Of a DNA stretch of 64,000 nucleotides, positions 26,584 to 35,385 are shown piece after piece. The stretch's first letter is position 1. Every line of letters starts with the position of its first letter. The translations under genes and the position numbers were made by a program. Origin of the DNA: Schlegelella_A sp963778525 (GTDB lineage Bacteria > Pseudomonadota > Gammaproteobacteria > Burkholderiales > Burkholderiaceae_C); assembly GCA_963778525.1 (NCBI GenBank), contig CAVZUJ010000001.1, forward strand, positions 434,001 to 498,000, given 5' to 3'. The notes below the pieces were generated by a model, which saw only the letters and a program-made list of their open reading frames with translations, did no database searches and was not told the origin of the DNA.

Positions 26584-27936
26584 TCAGCGCGGCGATGAGC
26601 CGCGCAGCTTGCCGGGGTTGAGCAGGCCGGCCGGATCGAACCGCTCCTTCATCGCGAGCACCGCCGGATCGAGCCCGGCCTGCTTGCCGTCCTCGACGAT
26701 GAAGACATGCGGATTGTTGATGCCGACGCCGTGGTCGCGGTGGATCTGCATGATCTCCTCGAGCCGCTCGTCGCTGCGGTAGCGGATCAGCTGCAGCCCG
26801 CTGCAGTTGCAGGCGCCGTCCATGCCGCGCAGGAATTCGAGATGCATCAGCACCTCGCCGCCGAGCGCGCGCTCGAGCGCCTTGGCCTGCGCCACGTGGC
26901 GCGCCGGCTCGAAGCGGCTCTGGATATAGGTGAGGCTCTTGTCGAGCTTCAGGGCGCAGAGCGTGGTGTGGTTCCAGGTGTACTCGAGCAGCGTGCGGTT
27001 GCTGGCCGCCACCTCTTCGGCGCTCTTGCGCTGCACGACGCTGCCGCCGAAGCGGCTGACGAATTCGCGCAGGCCCGGCTCCGACGCCGGCGCCACCAGC
27101 AGCAGCACGGCGCACTGGCCTTGCGACACCAGATCGCCGAGCTGCGGAATGAGCTCGAGCACGGCCGCCGCCAGGAAGCACACTTCCTTCTTGACGATGC
27201 CGGGCGCGCTCGCCAGCGCGCTCGCGAATTCGAGGCCGGCGTCGAAGCTGTCGAACGCCGCCACGCATTCGACCCAGGCCAGCGCCGGCGCCAGCGCCAC
27301 CTCGAGCTCGAGCACGATGCCGTTGGTGCCGTAGACGTGATGCAGGAGCATCGCTTCCGGCGAGCGCAGCTCGACGATGCGCGGCTCGGGCTCCACCGAC
27401 ATCACGCGCGCGCCGAGCACGTTGCCCGGCGCCGCCATCGGGCCGTAGGTGATCGAGCCGGCGCCGCCGAAACCGCCGCCGAACAGGCCGCCGAGCGTGG
27501 CGCTGCGAAAGGTCGAGGGCAGCCAGCGCAGCTCCCAGCCATGCGGACGCGCGTTGCGGTCGAACTCGGCCAGGCGGATGCCGGCCTGCGCCCGGCCGGT
27601 ATCGCCGCGGGTCCAGCCGAAGGCGTTGTAGCCGCTCATGTCGAGGATCACGCCGCCCTGCAGCGGCACCGACTGGCCGTAGTTGCCGGTGCCGCTGCCG
27701 CGCAGCGTGATCGGGATGCCGTCGACGGCACAGGCGGCGACGACCTGGCGGATCTCTTCTTCGGTGCGCGGGCGCACCGCGATGTCGGCGCGCTTGTCGG
27801 CGAGCTGGCGCTTGAGCACCGGGCTGAACCAGGCGAAGTCCTGCGACAGGCGGGCGACGCGCGGCGGGTCGACGATCCAGTCGATGTCGGGCAGCTTGGC
27901 CGGCAGCAGTGCGGCGGCGGCAGGGTCGCGATTCAT
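26584..27936 (-). CDS. FAD-binding oxidoreductase (PCMH/GlcD type)
   Basis: A 450-residue protein of the vanillyl-alcohol oxidase/glycolate oxidase flavoprotein family. The FAD PP-loop region reads GIPITLRGSGTGNYGQSVPL, followed by GGLFGGGFGGAGSITYG; the C terminus has the FAD-linked oxidase ending with FDPAGLLNPGKL. It is the last gene of a minus-strand operon with an ABC importer, creatininase, RidA and a quinone reductase-like protein, so it probably oxidises the imported compound or a degradation product. Substrate unknown. Confidence 0.82.
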   Translation of the reverse strand: MNRDPAAAALLPAKLPDIDWIVDPPRVARLSQDFAWFSPVLKRQLADKRADIAVRPRTEEEIRQVVAACAVDGIPITLRGSGTGNYGQSVPLQGGVILDMSGYNAFGWTRGDTGRAQAGIRLAEFDRNARPHGWELRWLPSTFRSATLGGLFGGGFGGAGSITYGPMAAPGNVLGARVMSVEPEPRIVELRSPEAMLLHHVYGTNGIVLELEVALAPALAWVECVAAFDSFDAGLEFASALASAPGIVKKEVCFLAAAVLELIPQLGDLVSQGQCAVLLLVAPASEPGLREFVSRFGGSVVQRKSAEEVAASNRTLLEYTWNHTTLCALKLDKSLTYIQSRFEPARHVAQAKALERALGGEVLMHLEFLRGMDGACNCSGLQLIRYRSDERLEEIMQIHRDHGVGINNPHVFIVEDGKQAGLDPAVLAMKERFDPAGLLNPGKLRGSSPR

Positions 27937-27951
27937 GGCGGCAATGGTGCT

Positions 27952-28765
27952 CTAGTCGTGCGAGGTTTCGCTGGCGTGCCACGAGCCGAGCGCGGCGCGC
28001 GTCAGCCAGGCCATGGCGACGAACAAGGCCATGCCGGTGAGCGAGATGAGAAGAAGGGCCGCGAACATGCGCGGGATGTTGAGCTGGAAGCCCGACTGCA
28101 TGATCTGGTAGGCCAGGCCGGCGCCGGAGCCGCCGGTGCCGGCGACGAACTCGGCCACCACCGCGCCGATCAGCGACAGCCCGCTCGAGATGCGCAGGCC
28201 GCCGAAGAAATACGGCAGCGCGCTCGGGATGCGCAGGCGCAGCAGCGTCTGCGTGCGGGTGGCGTGGTTCAGGCGAAAGTAGCTCTGCAGGTCGGGGTCG
28301 ACGCTGCGCAGGCCGAGCGTGGTGTTGGCGATGATCGGGAAGAGCGCGACGAGCGCGGCGCAGATCACCATCGACGCGGTCGGGTCCTTGATCCAGATGA
28401 TGATCAGCGGCGCGATGGCGACGATGGGCGTCACCTGCAGCAGCACGGCGTACGGAAAGAAGCGCGGTCTCGATCGAGCGGCTCTGCACGAAGGCGAAGG
28501 AGATCAGCACGCCGACCACCGTGGCCAGGCCGAAGGCGAGCAGCGTGATCTTGATCGTCACGAAGAGCGAGCCGCCGAGGGCGGCGCGGTCGGTGAAGAG
28601 CGTCTTCAGCATCAGGATCGGCGACGGCACCAGGTACGACGGCAGGTCGTAGCCGGTGACCAGCGCCTGCCAGACGGCGAGCACCACGAGCGCGACCAGC
28701 GCCGGATACGCGAAGCGGCGCGCCCGCTCGCGAGCGCTCGCCGGGGCGTCGACGCGGCTGCTCAT
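27952..28765 (-). CDS. ABC transporter permease, SsuC/TauC type (frameshifted)
   Basis: Six membrane helices in the nitrate/sulfonate/taurine permease pattern. The N-terminal half (from MSSRVDAPASARERARRF, with LVPSPILMLKTLF) and the C-terminal half (LLQVTPIVAIAPLIIIWI, then the EAA-like loop RLRIPSALPYFFGGLRISSG) are in different frames with the break near 28455 at QSRSIETAL. The repaired length is about 270 aa. The start overlaps the ATPase stop by four bases. Confidence 0.85.
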
Positions 28766-29614
28766 GCGCGCACCCGCGCCGGCGGCGCGGCGTCCTCGGC
28801 CTCGTCGCTGGCACGCAGCAGCCCGTCCTGCAGCCGCCTGGCATAGCGGCTGAACGAAGGCGAGACCATGAAGTCGGGCTTGCGCGGATAGGCCTCCTCG
28901 ATGCGCAGCTCCTCGATGATGCGGCCCGGCCGCGCCGCCATCATGACGACCCGGTTCGACAGGAACACCGCCTCGTGGATCGAGTGGGTGACGAACAGCA
29001 CCGTCAGCCGCTTGACGCGCCACAGCTCGAGCAGCTCGCCGTCGAGCCGGCTGCGCGTGATCTCGTCGAGGGCGCCGAACGGCTCGTCCATGAGCAGCAC
29101 CTGCGGGTCGACGACGAGCGCGCGCGCGATCGAGACGCGCATCTGCATGCCGCCGGAGAGGGTGCGCGGCAGCGCCTTGCGCGAAGCGGCTCAGGCCGAC
29201 GAGCGCGAGCGCGTCGGCGACGCGGCCGTCGGCGTCGGCGCGCGGCACGCCGGCGAGGTCGAGCGGCAGGCGCACGTTGGTCTCGACGCTGGCCCAGGGC
29301 ATCAGCGTCGGCGCCTGGAAGACGAAGGCGATGCGCTTGCCCGAGGCCTCGAGCTCGTGCACCGGGCGGCGCCAGAGCAGGAGGCGGCCATCGCTCGGCT
29401 CGAGCAGGCCGGCCACCATCTTCAGCAGCGTGCTCTTGCCGCAGCCCGAAGGGCCGAGCAGCGTCACGAACTCGCCCTCGGCGACGGCGAGGTCGACCGG
29501 TTGCAGCGCGTGCGTGCCGTCGGGATAGGTCTTCCCCGCAGACAGCACCTCGATCGCCGGCATCGCCGAAGCCGGCCCGGCCGGCGCCAGTTCGCCGGCG
29601 TCCGTTTCGATCAC
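28762..29614 (-). CDS. ABC transporter ATP-binding protein, SsuB/TauB type (frameshifted)
   Basis: Walker A LLGPSGCGKSTLL and Q-loop FVFQAPTLMPWASV are in the first frame; after a break near 29175 the signature and Walker B continue as MQMRVSIARALVV and LLMDEPFGALDE, with switch His in FVTHSIHEAVFLS. The GTG start at 29614 overlaps the receptor gene stop by four bases, and the stop overlaps the permease start by four, so the three genes are translationally coupled. Confidence 0.86.
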
Positions 29615-30594
29615 GGCAGGACCTTGACGTCCTTGATGAACTCGGTCGTATAGGTCTTCGAGAGCTCGACCTTGGCCGGATCGACCAGCTTGGTCGAGAC
29701 CATGTAGTCGTAGCTGTCCTTCAGACGCGCATCGGTCATGACGCCGATGCCGAGCTTGGCGGCATCACCGCCCGTCACCAGGCCCGTTTCCTTCAGCTTG
29801 GCGACGCTGTAGGCGAGTTGGTCGTCGGTGATGTTCGGATTGTCCTTCTTGATCAGGGCGTTGCCCGGTGCGGGATTGGCAAGGTAGCTTTTCCAGCCCT
29901 CGGCACTCGCCTTGACGAAGGCGGCGACGGCGGCCTTGCGTTCCTTCACGGTCTTGTCCAGGCAGGAGACCGTGGTCGAGTACCCGGGGAAGCCATAGTC
30001 GCCGAACAGGAAGGTATTGGCCTTGACGCCGGCCTTCTCGATCGCGTACGGCTCGGACGTGACATAGCCCTGCTGCACCATGTTCTTGTCGGCAACGAAG
30101 GGCTGGATGTTGAAGGTGTAGGGCCGCGTCTGCTCGTCGGTCAAGCCGTACTTGGCCTTCAGCCATGGCCAGAAGCCGCGCTGCGCGCCCGCGCCGATGA
30201 GGATCGTCTTGGTCTTCATGTCCTGGAACGACTTCACGTCTTCGTGGGCGATGAGCACCTGCGGGTCCTTCTGGAAAAACGCCGCGACGGACACGATCGG
30301 CAGGCCGCCCTCGCGCGTCTGCACGATCTGCAGGTCGCTCGAGCCCATGATGCAGTCGGCCTGGCCAGCGGCCATGAGCTGGAAGATGTTGACCTGCGGG
30401 CCGCCCATCTTCACCGTGACGTCGAGGCCGGCCTTCTTGTAGAGGCCGGTGGCGATCGCCTGGTAGAAGCCGCCGTGCTCGGCCTCGGCGAACCAGTTCG
30501 TCATGTAGACGAATTTCTCGTCGGCGAAAGCCGGTGCGGCGGCGACGAAGACACAGGCGCCGACGAGCGCGCGCGTGAGCGGACGAATGTTCAT
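29611..30594 (-). CDS. ABC transporter substrate-binding protein, NMT1/ThiY-like
   Basis: A 327-residue receptor with a signal peptide ending PAFADE and the NMT1/THI5-like fold: YMTNWFAEAEHGGFYQAIA, GLDVTVKMGGPQVNIFQLMA and QADCIMGSSDLQIVQ. Members bind pyrimidines (hydroxymethylpyrimidine), sulfonates, riboflavin or aromatic acids. The WFAEAEHGGFYQA block resembles pyrimidine-type receptors, and the neighbouring cytosine deaminase and creatininase point to a cyclic nitrogen compound. Ligand inferred only. Confidence 0.82.
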   Translation of the reverse strand: MNIRPLTRALVGACVFVAAAPAFADEKFVYMTNWFAEAEHGGFYQAIATGLYKKAGLDVTVKMGGPQVNIFQLMAAGQADCIMGSSDLQIVQTREGGLPIVSVAAFFQKDPQVLIAHEDVKSFQDMKTKTILIGAGAQRGFWPWLKAKYGLTDEQTRPYTFNIQPFVADKNMVQQGYVTSEPYAIEKAGVKANTFLFGDYGFPGYSTTVSCLDKTVKERKAAVAAFVKASAEGWKSYLANPAPGNALIKKDNPNITDDQLAYSVAKLKETGLVTGGDAAKLGIGVMTDARLKDSYDYMVSTKLVDPAKVELSKTYTTEFIKDVKVLP

Positions 30595-30629
30595 GCAAGC
30601 TCCATGGGAAGAAAAAATGCGAATGCGGC

Positions 30630-31487
30630 TCAACCGAGGCCGGCCTCGATATGGCCGGTGTGCTGGCCTTTGCCCCAGGTGCCTTCGGCCCGTGCCGGCC
30701 AGCGCAGCTGGTGCAGCTCGGTGATGGCCTGGGCCCAGCTGGCGGCGAGCGATTCGAGGATCGCCTCGCCCTGCTCCTTCGTGGCCGGCAGCGGGTCGCC
30801 GATGATGCCGCTCGGCCCGAAGTCGCGCGCCGTCCAGGCACAGGCCGGGCGACCATCGGGCGAGAGCAGCTTCGACGGAAATTCGGGCGGGTAGTTGGTG
30901 ACGGCGCGCTCCATGTGCACCGTCTCGGGCGCCAGCGCCAGCATGATCGCGGTCTCGCCGTGGCCGGCATGCATCGCCAGCTTCTTCTCCTTGTCGGAGA
31001 AGTAGCGCCCGCCCACGTGCGGCAGCCGCCAGGTGGAGCTGGGCACGACGATGTAGTCGCCATGACGCAGGCGCATCTCGCGCGCCGCGATCTCCATGAT
31101 CTGCGGCTGGCCGCCGTGGCCGTTGACGATGAGCAGCTTGCGAAAGCCGGCGCGATAGACCGACTCGCCGATCTCGTTCATCGTCGCCAGCAGCGTCTCG
31201 CCGCTGAGCGTCATGGTGCCCGGAAAGTGCAGGTGCTCTTCCGACTTGCCGTAGGTGATGGGCGCCATCGCGTACGCCGGCACCGTGGCCGGCAGGCGCG
31301 CCAGCGCATGGCCGACGACGCCCGAGGAGATGACGGTATCGACGGCGCACGGCAGGTGCGGTCCGTGCTGCTCGATCGAGCCCGTGGCCAGCACGATCAC
31401 CGTGTTCTCGCGGTCGGGCAGCGCCGCGATCTCGGTCCAGCTCAGGTAGGGCAGGTAGCGGTGCGGTGGGGTGTAGCCGTGCAGCAT
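30630..31487 (-). CDS. creatininase family amidohydrolase
   Basis: A 285-residue enzyme with the metal-ligand blocks of the family: ATGSIEQHGPHLPCAVDT (Glu, His, Asp), IVNGHGGQPQIMEIA (His) and AMHAGHGETAIML (Glu). Creatininases open cyclic amides such as creatinine, and relatives act on other lactams or formamides (e.g. the mycofactocin and FAPy families). The gene lies between the ABC receptor and the RidA gene on the same strand, so the imported solute is probably a cyclic amide or N-heterocycle. Confidence 0.85.
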   Translation of the reverse strand: MLHGYTPPHRYLPYLSWTEIAALPDRENTVIVLATGSIEQHGPHLPCAVDTVISSGVVGHALARLPATVPAYAMAPITYGKSEEHLHFPGTMTLSGETLLATMNEIGESVYRAGFRKLLIVNGHGGQPQIMEIAAREMRLRHGDYIVVPSSTWRLPHVGGRYFSDKEKKLAMHAGHGETAIMLALAPETVHMERAVTNYPPEFPSKLLSPDGRPACAWTARDFGPSGIIGDPLPATKEQGEAILESLAASWAQAITELHQLRWPARAEGTWGKGQHTGHIEAGLG

Positions 31488-31520
31488 GGTCGTCTCGCAG
31501 GTGGCAGCGCGTTGTCGGCT

Positions 31521-31988
31521 TCAGCGCGGCAGGTAGGCCGTCGCTTCGACCTCGATCAGGATGTCGGCGGTGGGCAGCATCTCGCTCACCTCGACGACGG
31601 TGGACACCGGTGGCTCGCCCGGGAAGAAGAGCTTGCGCACGCGGCTGTAGTACGGGAAGTGAGCGAGGTCGCGAAAGTACTGCACGAGCTTGACCACGTC
31701 GGCCATCGAGCCGCCGGCCGTCTCCATCGTCTGCCGGATGCGATCGAGCACGTACCAGCTCTGGGCCAGGATCGGGCCTTCCTTGATGTCGCTCGAGAAC
31801 TCGCCGCTTCGCCCGATCTGCTCGGCCGCGGCGGCCGGAATGTCGGCATAGCCGCGCACGATCCGGCCGGCGGCCGGGTCGACCGCGATCACGCCCGAGA
31901 GAAAGACGAAGTCGCCGGCCCGCCGCCAGGCCGCGTAGCGGGCCAGCGGCTGCGCGATGCCGGGTGAACTCTCGGAAGGGTCGCTCAT
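31521..31988 (-). CDS. RidA family protein
   Basis: A 155-residue member of the RidA/YjgF/UK114 family: FVFLSGVIAVDPAAG, SWYVLDRIRQTMETAGGSM and VVEVSEMLPTADILIEVEATAY. RidA proteins hydrolyse reactive enamine/imine intermediates, which form during amine oxidation or pyridoxal enzyme turnover. That fits an operon with an amidohydrolase and a flavin oxidase. A start eleven bases upstream of 31988 (MHP) cannot be excluded. Confidence 0.85.
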   Translation of the reverse strand: MSDPSESSPGIAQPLARYAAWRRAGDFVFLSGVIAVDPAAGRIVRGYADIPAAAAEQIGRSGEFSSDIKEGPILAQSWYVLDRIRQTMETAGGSMADVVKLVQYFRDLAHFPYYSRVRKLFFPGEPPVSTVVEVSEMLPTADILIEVEATAYLPR

Positions 31989-32029
31989 GGGATGGATGCA
32001 GTTGGGCGAGATCAGTGAGGCGAAATCGG

Positions 32030-32618
32030 TCAGGCGAAACGCGCCATCGCCGCGCCCACGCGCTCGCGAAAGCGCTCGAGCTGCGGCTTCGTCGCCACGT
32101 TCATATGGTAGTAGGCGTGGTAGTCGACCCGTGCCTGGTTGCCGGTGAGCCGGCGAAGATAGCGGGTCACGGTCTTGCGCGGCGGGTCGCCCATCCACCA
32201 GGCGACCCAGCGCGGCCGGCCGTAGGTGACGACGGCGGCGATGCGCCTGAGATGCGTGAGCGAGGGCTTGACGTCGCTCGGGTCGCTGATGTCGAAGGCC
32301 ACGCCGGGCATGAAGACGCGATCGCAGTAGCCCTTCAGCATCGCCGGCAGGCCGAAGCACCAGGTCGGAAAGCACAGCACCAGGGCCTCGGCCCGCAAGC
32401 AGCCGATCGACGTGCTCCTGCACCGGCCGGCGGTTCGCAGGCACGTCGTGATAGGCGAGGCGCTCCGCGCGCGAGAGGACAGGATCGAAGCCCTCGGCGT
32501 AGAGATCGCAGTCGTCGACCTCGTGGCCGGCGCTCCTCAGGCTGGCCACGACCTGGCCGTGCAGCGCCGCGTTGTAGCTGGTCTCCACGGGGTGAGAATA
32601 GAGAACAAGGACTCGCAT
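32030..32618 (-). CDS. NAD(P)H:quinone reductase-like flavodoxin-fold protein (frameshifted)
   Basis: Start at 32618: MRVLVLYSHPVETSYNAALH, the FMN/FAD phosphate loop of the NQO1/MdaB family, then GHEVDDCDLYAEGFDPVLS. After a break near 32395 the other frame continues with EALVLCFPTWCFGLPAMLKG and a typical RVFMPGVAFD. The repaired length is about 196 aa. Such enzymes reduce quinones or azo/nitro compounds with NAD(P)H. It is the first gene of the minus-strand operon and divergent from the cytosine deaminase gene. Confidence 0.82.
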
Positions 32619-32782
32619 TGGATCACTTTGCGCAAGAGCGATGCCAGCCACCCGCTCGACGGGATACACCCTGAAGCCGGCTGGCGATCTGTTTCGGTGC
32701 ATGCCCGCGCAGCACGCACGGACACGGTGAGTACTTTGCCCGAAGCGTTCGCCCACCGTTTGCAACCTCATCCCTGCCGCGC

Positions 32783-34117
32783 ATGAGCTCGTTCTTCCAG
32801 CCGCCCGAAGGCAGCCGCTTCGCGCTGCGCCACGTTCGCGTGCCCTCCTGCCTGCTCGAGGCTTCGGCGCGCGCCGAGGGCGAGGAGCTGAGCCCCGTCG
32901 ATCTGCTGATCGACGCGGGGCGCCTCGCCGCAGTGGCGCCGGCGGGCAGCCTGCCGGCCGGCCTCGGTCCGGACCTGGCGGGCTCGATGGTGCTGCCCGG
33001 CATGGTCGACTGCCACACCCATCTCGACAAGGGCCACATCTGGCCGCGCAAGCCCAACCCGACCGGCGACATCGCCGGCGCGATGCAGGCCACCGGCGAG
33101 GACCGGCCGGCGCGCTGGAACGCCGACGACCTGCGCGCACGCATGGAGTTCGCCCTGACGACCGCCTACGCCAAGGGCGTGGTCGCGATCCGCACCCATC
33201 TCGACTCGCTCGCGCCGCAGGCGGCGATCTCGTTTCCGGTGTTCGACGAGATGCGCGCGCGCTGGGCCGGCCGCATCGAGCTGCAGGCGTCCTCGATCGC
33301 GCCGCTCGATGTCTTCATGACCGACGAAGGCCGCGTGCTCGCCGATACGGTGGCCGCGGCCGGCGGCCAGCTCGGCTGCGTCACGCGCTTTCGCTCCGAG
33401 CTGTTCGCGCCGCTCGGCGCCGACTTCGACGCCGCGATGACGCGCGTCTTCGAGCTCGCCGGCGAGCGCGGCCTGAACCTCGACCTGCACGTCGACGAGG
33501 CCACCGACCCCGAGGCGCGCACTCTGCTGCGCGTGGCGCAACTGGCGAACGAGCTCGGCTTTGCCGGCCGCATCCTGTGCGGTCACTGCTGCGCCCTCGC
33601 CCTGCAGAGCGACGAGGTCATCGAGGCGACGCTCGCGGCCTGCGCCGAGGCCCGCATCGACGTCGTCAGCCTGCCCACCGTCAACATGTACCTGCAGTCG
33701 CGCCAGCCCGGCGTCACCCCGCGCTGGCGCGGCGTGACGCTGCTGCACGAGATGAAGGCACGCGGGCTGCGCGTGGCGGTGGCGGGCGACAACTGCCGCG
33801 ACCCGTTCCACGCCTACGGCGACCACGACATGCTCGACACGTTCACGCAGGCGGTGAAGATCCTGCAGCTCGACCATCCGATCGGCGACTGGATCGCCGC
33901 CGCCACGTCGACGCCGGCCGCGATCATGGGCCTCGCGGGCCGTGGCCGCGTCGAGCCGGGCATGCCGGCCGACCTCATCGTGCTGAAGGCGCGCGACTAC
34001 TCGGAAATGCTGTCGCGCTTCCAGTTCGATCGCGTCGTGCTGCGGCAAGGCCGCGCCATCGACACCACGCTGCCCGACTACCGGCTGCTCGACGGCCTGA
34101 TGCAACTGCCGCGCTGA
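32783..34117 (+). CDS. codA: cytosine deaminase-like amidohydrolase
   Basis: A 444-residue amidohydrolase. Metal and catalytic motifs of the cytosine deaminase subgroup are seen: VDCHTHLDKGHIWPR, LDLHVDEATDPEA (HxDE), GHCCALAL and VAVAGDNCRDPFHAYGDHDM. The usual product is uracil plus ammonia, but relatives accept other pyrimidines and isoguanine or creatinine-like rings. It is divergent from the importer/creatininase operon by about 165 bp, so the two are probably regulated together. Confidence 0.83.
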   Translation: MSSFFQPPEGSRFALRHVRVPSCLLEASARAEGEELSPVDLLIDAGRLAAVAPAGSLPAGLGPDLAGSMVLPGMVDCHTHLDKGHIWPRKPNPTGDIAGAMQATGEDRPARWNADDLRARMEFALTTAYAKGVVAIRTHLDSLAPQAAISFPVFDEMRARWAGRIELQASSIAPLDVFMTDEGRVLADTVAAAGGQLGCVTRFRSELFAPLGADFDAAMTRVFELAGERGLNLDLHVDEATDPEARTLLRVAQLANELGFAGRILCGHCCALALQSDEVIEATLAACAEARIDVVSLPTVNMYLQSRQPGVTPRWRGVTLLHEMKARGLRVAVAGDNCRDPFHAYGDHDMLDTFTQAVKILQLDHPIGDWIAAATSTPAAIMGLAGRGRVEPGMPADLIVLKARDYSEMLSRFQFDRVVLRQGRAIDTTLPDYRLLDGLMQLPR

Positions 34118-34214
34118 GAGCGGCGCAGGCGCCGCAGCCGACCCGGCGTTCTCGAAGGCCGGAGGAAACGGCCAGAATGACGGCTCCGACTCTCTCTTTC
34201 CGGAAAACTATCAG

Positions 34215-34607
34215 ATGCTCGCTCGAATCGCCTGCCTGGCGGCCGTGTTTCTCGCTGCTCCGACCCTTGCCCAGGAGAGCGATCGGATCGAGGCGCTCGG
34301 CACCTTCGACCAGATCGCGATCGAGTGCGCGCGCGGCGGCAGCGAAGCCGATGTCGATGGCTTTCGGCTCAAGCTGTGGCACTCCTATCTGGGCGGCGAC
34401 AAGGCGCCTTCGCCGCAGGAGATCAAGGACACGATCGCGACGCTGCGCCAGCAGCTCTCGAACGACGGCGCCGAAGGCCTGCGCAAGCAGTACTGGGCGG
34501 CGCGCGTTGCCATCCCGCAGGCGAAGAGTTTGAGCGCGGCGCAGGAGAGGGAGTTCTACAAGCTCTGCGACGCGCCGAAGGTGCAGGGCCTGCCCGACCG
34601 CAAGTAG
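34215..34607 (+). CDS. exported hypothetical protein (130 aa)
   Basis: A Sec signal peptide (MLARIACLAAVFLAAPTLAQ) precedes a soluble helical domain with a Cys near residue 38 (IECARGG) and another near the C terminus (FYKLCDAP), possibly disulfide-linked. I recognise no family. It stands alone between the cytosine deaminase gene and the convergent TSUP gene. Confidence 0.6.
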   Translation: MLARIACLAAVFLAAPTLAQESDRIEALGTFDQIAIECARGGSEADVDGFRLKLWHSYLGGDKAPSPQEIKDTIATLRQQLSNDGAEGLRKQYWAARVAIPQAKSLSAAQEREFYKLCDAPKVQGLPDRK

Positions 34608-34622
34608 CGAGCGCCGGATGCG

Positions 34623-35372
34623 CTAGGGCATCGCGACGGCCCGCAACACGAGGCCGGCGCCCGAAAGGACGAGCAGGACCCAGACGGCACGAACGGCCTG
34701 GCGCGTGGGCAGGCGCGAATGGAGCGCGCTGCCGATCAGGTAGCCCGCGAGCGCGCACGGCAGCAGGAGCGCCGCCAGCTTCAGCAGGCCCGTCTGGGCG
34801 TAGAGGCCGCTGCTCGAAAAGAGCACCAGGCGGATGAGCGCGCTGCAGAAGACGACGATGCCGATGGTGGCGCGCAGCACGTTCTTGTCGGGCAGGCGGC
34901 GCGCCAGATAGATCGTGTAGATCGGTCCGCCCGTGCCGTAGAGCGCCGTGAAGGCGCCCCCGATCAAGCCGGCCGGCGCCGCCCAGCGCGGCGAGGCCGG
35001 CGCTGCGCGCGGCTGCCCGAAGAGACTCCACAGCGCATACGACGCGACGAACAGGCCCAGGCAGAGCAGCAGCCAGCGCTCGGGCACGCGCACGAGCAGC
35101 GTCACGCCGGCGATCATGCCGACGACCATGAAGGGCAGCAGGCGCAGGAGCTCGGCGCGACTCAGCTGCCGGCGGTTGCGCAGGCCGAGCAACAGGCTCG
35201 CCGAGAGATCGAAGACCAGCATCATCGGCACCGCGAAACGCAGCGAGAAGAAGTGGACGAGCAGCGGGATGGCCACGATGGACGCGCCGAAGCCCGTCAG
35301 CCCGAAGACCGAATAGGCGAAGCAGACGACGAGCGCCGCGCACGCGAGCGTGAGCCAGGGAAAGCCGAGCAC
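34623..35372 (-). CDS. TSUP family (TauE/SafE) membrane exporter
   Basis: A 249-residue protein with seven to eight helices and the paired TauE/SafE motifs, here FGLTGFGASIVAIPLLV and GGAFTALYGTGGPIYTIYL. Family members export sulfite, sulfoacetate or related organic anions. It is the last gene of the long minus-strand dicarboxylate block, 13 bp after the TPP enzyme gene, so it may release a product of that pathway. Substrate inferred only. Confidence 0.83.
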   Translation of the reverse strand: MLGFPWLTLACAALVVCFAYSVFGLTGFGASIVAIPLLVHFFSLRFAVPMMLVFDLSASLLLGLRNRRQLSRAELLRLLPFMVVGMIAGVTLLVRVPERWLLLCLGLFVASYALWSLFGQPRAAPASPRWAAPAGLIGGAFTALYGTGGPIYTIYLARRLPDKNVLRATIGIVVFCSALIRLVLFSSSGLYAQTGLLKLAALLLPCALAGYLIGSALHSRLPTRQAVRAVWVLLVLSGAGLVLRAVAMP

Positions 35373-35385
35373 GTCGTGGCTGCGG

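Noticed and set aside
26360..29614. A 1084-residue minus-strand open frame
   Set aside because: It is a run-through of frameshifted ABC ATPase, permease and shadow sequence of the oxidase; the real proteins lie in other frames with intact motifs.
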